DNA of 10,160 nt from Actinobacteria bacterium UBA7422 (GTDB lineage Bacteria > Actinomycetota > Actinomycetes > S36-B12), in the NCBI GenBank assembly GCA_002469525.1, contig DKME01000118.1, forward strand, positions 1 to 10,160. The letters are read 5' to 3'. The translations under genes were made by a program, and so were the position numbers. The notes beneath the pieces were generated by a model, which saw only the letters and a list, made by a program, of their open reading frames with translations, was not told the origin of the DNA and ran no database searches. Positions 7,199 to 10,160 of the stretch are shown here, one piece after another. How positions within the stretch are numbered: position 1 is the first letter of the stretch; every line of letters starts with the position of its first letter.

Positions 7199-7264
7199 CG
7201 CGAAAGGCTACCGGAGTTCAGGTTCCAGCAGGCAAGTGACTGCAAATTGTGAAAACCTTTCCCC
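7199..7264. other. 66-base divergent intergenic region between purA and the photolyase-like gene
   Basis: This gap must hold promoters for both directions. On the minus strand it contains the candidate purA -10 box. On the plus strand there is no Shine-Dalgarno before the GTG at 7265; an AAACCT hexamer six bases ahead of that GTG is a weak leaderless -10 candidate. No strong inverted repeat that would suggest an operator was found. Confidence 0.5.
7205..7210 (-). promoter_or_regulatory. candidate leaderless -10 box for purA
   Basis: The minus strand reads TAGCCT, then TTCGCG, then the purA GTG at 7198. The TANNNT-to-start spacing of six bases is the same as at the aminotransferase gene. The Shine-Dalgarno is absent. 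A weak TTGCCT lies 19 bases further upstream, but that spacing is long, so no -35 is claimed. Confidence 0.45.
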
Positions 7265-8455
7265 GTGAAGCCGCTCAACTTGACGTATGACGTCAAGGAA
7301 ATTCTCACAAACGACTTCGTCGGCCTTCACTCTGGCGGCCCTCGAAGCTCCATCATCGGTGGTCAAACTGCGGCGAATCAAGCACTCGCCAATCTCGATA
7401 TCACCGGATACGCGAAGAATCGCTCAGAAGTATTGCCCCTCGCGGCGCGCGGAGCCACCGTGCTTTCTCCATATATTCGTCACAATCTTTTGACCCTGAG
7501 TCAACTGTGGAACCACGTTGCCAAGTCGCCCTTCGCTGACCGTGACAAATTTCGAGATGAACTCTTATGGCAGGAATACGCCCGGCATCTGTACGCGCGC
7601 GTTGGCACCAGACTCTTTGACAATTTGCGGTTTGAACAGATTTGGGACGCACCGGGCGATGGTTGGCCAAGAGAAATGGCATGTGTTGATTTTGTTCTCG
7701 ATGAACTTGAGGGTGACGGCTGGCTGGTGAACCAGACCCGCATGTGGCTGGCCTCCCAGTGGACCGTGCGCAATCAGGTTGGTTGGTTGCACGGCCAAGA
7801 ACGCATGTACCGCGAACTGCTGGACGGTTCACGTGCCGCGAATCTCTTGGGTTGGCAGTGGACCGTTGGCGCCGGCACCGGAAAGCCTTATGGCTTTGCT
7901 CGCTGGCAAGTTCAGAAGCGAGCACCAGAACTCTGTTCACGTTGTCCGCTGAAAAACAATTGCCCGATTGAACACTTCCCTGATGAAATGCAACTGGAAA
8001 ATGCACCATTTGAGTCACTGCTGAAAAGTGGAGCAGGATCGAATGCACCAACTGGCCCGACAGAAGTATTAAAAAACAAAAACCCAGAATTCGTATTGCT
8101 AACAATCGACTCACTCGGTGACGACGATCCAGCCCTACTCGCGAACCCAACACTGCCGGTGGTTTTTGTCTTCAACGAAGCAGCATTAGCAAAACTGCAA
8201 CTATCTGCGAAGCGCATCTACTTTTATTTGGAAACACTTCAGGACCTAGCCGAACGCAATGAATTGCTGGTGTATCTGGGGGATCCCCACAACTTCGCCA
8301 GAGAAAATGCAGTAGCCGTTACACACGCACCGGTGCCCAGTTTTCACAAGTTCACCGAACTAGCTGAGATCCATCCATACCCCTGGCTCAGAAAGCCGAA
8401 TGAAAAATCGGTCAGTTCATTTTCCGCTTGGCGGAAGGGTCTTGTCAGTAGCTGA
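7265..8455 (+). CDS. photolyase/cryptochrome-like protein with FAD domain first, Cys cluster and C-terminal Rossmann-like half
   Basis: This 396-residue protein starts with the helical FAD-binding domain of the DNA photolyase/cryptochrome family. Motifs are VLSPYIRHNLLTL (66-78), FRDELLWQEYARHLYAR (96-112), GDGWPREMACVDFVLDEL (131-148), GWLVNQTRMWLASQW (152-166) and AANLLGWQWTVGAGTGKPYG (191-210). N193 and W197 match the flavin-N5-contacting Asn and the proximal electron-transfer Trp of E. coli photolyase. C140, C224, C227 and C233 are placed like the 4Fe-4S ligands of FeS bacterial photolyases (FeS-BCP). After a linker, residues 276-340 show a beta strand, DDDPALL, VVFVFN, ALAKLQLSAKRIYFYLETLQDL and LLVYLGDP, which resembles the photolyase antenna domain that is normally N-terminal. 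A role in light-driven DNA repair or light sensing is likely but unproven. The start is a GTG without a Shine-Dalgarno; it is divergent from purA. Confidence 0.85.
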   Translation: MKPLNLTYDVKEILTNDFVGLHSGGPRSSIIGGQTAANQALANLDITGYAKNRSEVLPLAARGATVLSPYIRHNLLTLSQLWNHVAKSPFADRDKFRDELLWQEYARHLYARVGTRLFDNLRFEQIWDAPGDGWPREMACVDFVLDELEGDGWLVNQTRMWLASQWTVRNQVGWLHGQERMYRELLDGSRAANLLGWQWTVGAGTGKPYGFARWQVQKRAPELCSRCPLKNNCPIEHFPDEMQLENAPFESLLKSGAGSNAPTGPTEVLKNKNPEFVLLTIDSLGDDDPALLANPTLPVVFVFNEAALAKLQLSAKRIYFYLETLQDLAERNELLVYLGDPHNFARENAVAVTHAPVPSFHKFTELAEIHPYPWLRKPNEKSVSSFSAWRKGLVSS

Positions 8456-8493
8456 CTTCCGTGCAATATTTGTATCGCAATGTTCGAAAGGAG
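8442..8493 (+). promoter_or_regulatory. candidate promoter and strong ribosome binding site of the toxin-antitoxin pair
   Basis: AAAGGAG at 8487-8493 lies five bases before the antitoxin ATG at 8499 and fixes that start over an upstream in-frame ATG at 8400 inside the photolyase-like gene. A possible promoter is TTGTCA (8442-8447) with CAATAT (8464-8469), 16 bases apart. GTCAG-TAG-CTGAC at 8444-8456 is a small inverted repeat over that -35 and could be an operator for autoregulation. The ribosome site is convincing; the promoter and operator are weak. Confidence 0.4.
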
Positions 8494-8498
8494 AAATA

Positions 8499-8729
8499 AT
8501 GTCCCCTGTTTCACTGCGACTCCCCGACGACATGGCTGAGCGCTTAGATGATTTAGCAAGAAAGACCGGTCGGAGCAAGACCTACTACATGATCGAGGCA
8601 ATTCGAGAGCACATCGATGATCTTGAGGACCTGTATCTCGCGGAGGAGCGCTTACTTGCTCGCCAACAAGGGCTTTCACCTTCCATTCCATTAGCCACCG
8701 TCATGGAGCGCTATGGCGTGGAAGGTTGA
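8499..8729 (+). CDS. ribbon-helix-helix (CopG/RelB-like) antitoxin
   Basis: This is a 76-residue protein. The N-terminal strand VSLRLPDDM (4-12), followed by AERLDDLARKTGRSKTYYM and EAIREHIDDLEDLYLAE, is a classic ribbon-helix-helix DNA-binding module that dimerises and binds operator DNA. The C-terminal part (about 47-76, with ERLLARQQGLSPSIPL) is the kind of tail that wraps around a RelE/ParE toxin. The start was chosen for the AAAGGAG site five bases upstream; the family also begins just before the first strand. Its 3' end overlaps the toxin gene by 17 bases, so the two are translated together. Such antitoxins usually repress their own operon, with the toxin as co-repressor. It lies 43 bases after the photolyase-like gene. 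Confidence 0.9.
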   Translation: MSPVSLRLPDDMAERLDDLARKTGRSKTYYMIEAIREHIDDLEDLYLAEERLLARQQGLSPSIPLATVMERYGVEG

Positions 8730-8982
8730 GTTCGACAAAACCGCTGAACGCGATTTAGACAAACTTGACGCTGCAGTAGCACGCCGCATTCTAATATTTC
8801 TAGAGCACAGAGTCGCCGAAACTGAAAATCCTCGTAATCTGGGAGAGCCACTCCGTGATTCGAGGTTTGGCGAACTGTGGAAATATCGTGTGGATGACTA
8901 CCGGGTAATCGTCAATATTGAAGACCATCACCTCATCGTCTTAGTCGTGAAAATTGGCAACCGACGCGATGTTTATCGCTGA
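8713..8982 (+). CDS. RelE/ParE-superfamily toxin
   Basis: This 89-residue protein has the RelE fold pattern: first strand WKVEFDKTAERDLDKL (3-18), a helix pair carrying the AVARRILIFLEHRVAE segment, then LRDSRFGELWKYRVDDYRVIVNIED and LIVLVVKIGNRRDVY. Aligning by eye to E. coli RelE, K57 matches K54, R64 matches R61 and R84 matches R81, and Y88 sits near the C-terminal tyrosine. These basic residues support a ribosome-dependent mRNA-cleaving RelE rather than a gyrase-targeting ParE, though that is inference. The start is an ATG with GGAG four bases upstream, inside the antitoxin gene (17-base overlap). The gene seems intact, and its product would be neutralised by the antitoxin. The next gene is convergent and begins its stop 50 bases away. 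Confidence 0.9.
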   Translation: MAWKVEFDKTAERDLDKLDAAVARRILIFLEHRVAETENPRNLGEPLRDSRFGELWKYRVDDYRVIVNIEDHHLIVLVVKIGNRRDVYR

Positions 8983-9031
8983 ATCGAGCAACCCACTTAG
9001 TCAGTCCCGCCCAATAGTCAGCACCGTCCAA

Positions 9032-9982
9032 CTATGACTGATGATCCTGAGCTAATGCCCTCCCCAGGTTGCGCCCGCTCAGCCAGGCCGCCTCAACTCG
9101 TGGACGGTCACTGAACTCGTCACTCGCAAGTGATACTTCACCGAGGACGAAACTAGGCTCACTGTTGGTCGTTCCTTCAATTGGTTTGGCAAACGTCCAG
9201 CGATGGGCGTGCGACCAAATTGGATCCGCGTCAAAACCAATGATTCGCTTCACTTCAGAAATCGCAATGGGGATAACGTCTGAAGGGTTTGCCAGGTGGC
9301 CGGCAGACAAAACCGGACTCATGTGAACGACGAGTGCGGGTGCGTGGTCCCCGCGCCTTGCTCCGTCGTTGGCGATCCACGTGACCTGCACGTCTTCGTT
9401 CACAAAAATCCCGTTGAAGTCGGCCCAGTACACCTGGTCAAATAACAGTGAGACCGAGATGACCGGTTCCCAAACAGCACCGCTTAATTCACTTGCCGCA
9501 GGGAATATGCGCGCAGCTTGCGGGCCTGGCATGCATAACGCAAGCCGTTCATCGGTTGGGACCTGCGTTACTTCGCCTTCGGCAATGTCAAGATCGCGAG
9601 CCAAATACTCAACGACACTGCGGATCCCGCCTTCGGCCCGGTACCGCATAGGGCCAGCCTTGACTCCCGCGATTCCACCAGAATGGGCAAAGTGAAAAGT
9701 GTCCGTCCACGGTTGCACGATTCCCGCAACCTCAAGCTCTGCGCAGACCACTTTGAAGTCAGGATCACTGATGGTGAAATAGGAGGCCCCTGTGTCAAAA
9801 ACACGGCCGTCAAATTTAGTTCCGGAGTCACGCACTTCTCGCGAAGCCATGCGCCCACCAATCTTGTGTCCCTTGTTCACGATTCGAAAGGGCACACCCG
9901 CTTCCCGCAGAGTTAGTGCGCAGGAAACTCCAGAGATTCCTGCGCCTGCGATCAGAACGGGTTTAGCCAAGGCTTGGATCAC
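9032..9982 (-). CDS. renalase-like FAD/NAD(P)-binding amine oxidase family protein (COG3380-type)
   Basis: The product is a Rossmann-fold flavoprotein. GAGISG at residues 13-18 is the dinucleotide motif, GGRMASRE (42-49) the downstream FAD contact, FDTGASYFT (62-70) the signature of the renalase-like COG3380 group, and WLSGRNLGRAL near the C terminus the second FAD contact. The substrate is unknown; relatives oxidise NAD(P)H isomers or remain uncharacterised. The region between YLARDLDIAEG and CMPGPQAA (about 127-156) looks shorter than in relatives I recall. The start is ambiguous. GTG at 9982 gives 316 residues, TTG at 9970 gives 312 (LAKPVLIAGAG, the best fit to the family), and TTG at 9991 has GGAG four bases before it. 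An open frame continues to 10144 only because it shadows the DUF3151 gene, whose end is overlapped by 8 to 29 bases depending on the start. Confidence 0.85.
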   Translation of the reverse strand: MIQALAKPVLIAGAGISGVSCALTLREAGVPFRIVNKGHKIGGRMASREVRDSGTKFDGRVFDTGASYFTISDPDFKVVCAELEVAGIVQPWTDTFHFAHSGGIAGVKAGPMRYRAEGGIRSVVEYLARDLDIAEGEVTQVPTDERLALCMPGPQAARIFPAASELSGAVWEPVISVSLLFDQVYWADFNGIFVNEDVQVTWIANDGARRGDHAPALVVHMSPVLSAGHLANPSDVIPIAISEVKRIIGFDADPIWSHAHRWTFAKPIEGTTNSEPSFVLGEVSLASDEFSDRPRVEAAWLSGRNLGRALAQDHQS

Positions 9983-10160
9983 ACTCCACAATGAACTCCG
10001 AAATACGAGTCTGTTCGTCAGTTTCGTTGATTTCAGCAGCGGCGCGGCCGAGGTTCTGCAGGCACCGAAGGAACCCTTGGTTGGGAACATGGCTCCAAGG
10101 AACCGGACCGTAACCCTTCCAACCATTCTTACGAAGTGAATCAAGTCCGCGGTGGTAACC
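9963..10160 (-). CDS. DUF3151 family protein, C-terminal part (runs off the right edge)
   Basis: Reading the minus strand from the right edge gives 65 residues and a TAA stop. The segment YHRGLDSLRKNGWKGYGPVP followed by WSHVPNQGFLRCLQNLGRAA is the conserved C-terminal part of DUF3151, an uncharacterised actinobacterial family of roughly 130-140 residues. The N-terminal half lies beyond the window. Its 3' end overlaps the flavoprotein gene, so the two are probably co-transcribed. In other actinobacteria this family often lies near fructose-bisphosphate aldolase and purA (recalled, not checked). Its function is unknown. The longer frame at the same place belongs to an upstream extension of the flavoprotein gene and is not coding. 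Confidence 0.85.
   Translation of the reverse strand, partial: GYHRGLDSLRKNGWKGYGPVPWSHVPNQGFLRCLQNLGRAAAEINETDEQTRISEFIVECDPSLG

Noticed and set aside
7401..8153. Long minus-strand open frame (250 residues) opposite the photolyase-like gene
   Set aside because: It is antisense to a clearly conserved protein, has no recognisable motifs and is rich in unlikely residue runs. It is a shadow frame.
8422..8436. Perfect 6-bp hairpin TTCCGC-TTG-GCGGAA near the end of the photolyase-like gene
   Set aside because: No T-run follows on either strand and it lies in coding sequence, so it is not called a terminator.
7265..8982. Insertion-sequence or integron boundaries around the accessory block
   Set aside because: No transposase, terminal inverted repeats, target duplications or tRNA attachment site could be seen.
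8983..9031. Possible bidirectional terminator between the toxin and the convergent flavoprotein gene
   Set aside because: Repeated AGTCAG and GACTGA words allow only short stems without T-tracts.
9983..10144. N-terminal extension of the flavoprotein to the ATG at 10144
   Set aside because: This part is read in another frame as the conserved DUF3151 C terminus, and the extension places about 54 unrelated residues ahead of the Rossmann strand.

Overview
The window looks like a chromosomal segment of an actinobacterium with a G+C content near one half by eye, possibly a planktonic freshwater or marine lineage (inference). The reasons are a C-terminal fragment of the actinobacterial DUF3151 family, PurB and PurC sequences of actinobacterial type, many GTG starts, tightly overlapped genes, and two TANNNT boxes placed exactly where leaderless actinobacterial promoters have them. 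There are no rRNA or tRNA genes, CRISPR arrays or insertion sequences, and no gene-free stretch longer than about 70 bases.

Minus strand, read right to left from 7198 to 1: purA, a RimL-like GNAT acetyltransferase, an unannotated 52-residue helical protein, a pol-beta-type nucleotidyltransferase, a class III PLP aminotransferase, purD, purB and the 5' part of purC. The first four are joined by three successive 4-base NTGA overlaps. A 58-base gap with its own candidate leaderless promoter follows, and then the aminotransferase-purD-purB-purC block. PurD, PurC and PurB act on the road to IMP. PurA and PurB also convert IMP to AMP, so the region is a purine biosynthesis cluster with passenger genes.

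Plus strand, 7265-8982: a photolyase/cryptochrome-like protein and then a ribbon-helix-helix antitoxin with a RelE-type toxin. The photolyase-like protein has its FAD-binding helical domain at the N terminus. Behind it come four cysteines placed like the 4Fe-4S ligands of bacterial FeS photolyases, and then a shortened alpha/beta domain that resembles the antenna domain normally found at the N terminus. This domain order is the most striking molecular feature of the window.

Minus strand, right end: a renalase-like (COG3380-type) FAD/NAD(P)-binding oxidoreductase overlaps the 3' end of a truncated DUF3151 gene. The photolyase, toxin-antitoxin and oxidoreductase genes therefore sit between DUF3151 and purA as an accessory block.

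The best candidates for something under-described are the permuted, FeS-bearing photolyase-like protein and the small-protein/nucleotidyltransferase pair translationally coupled to purA.
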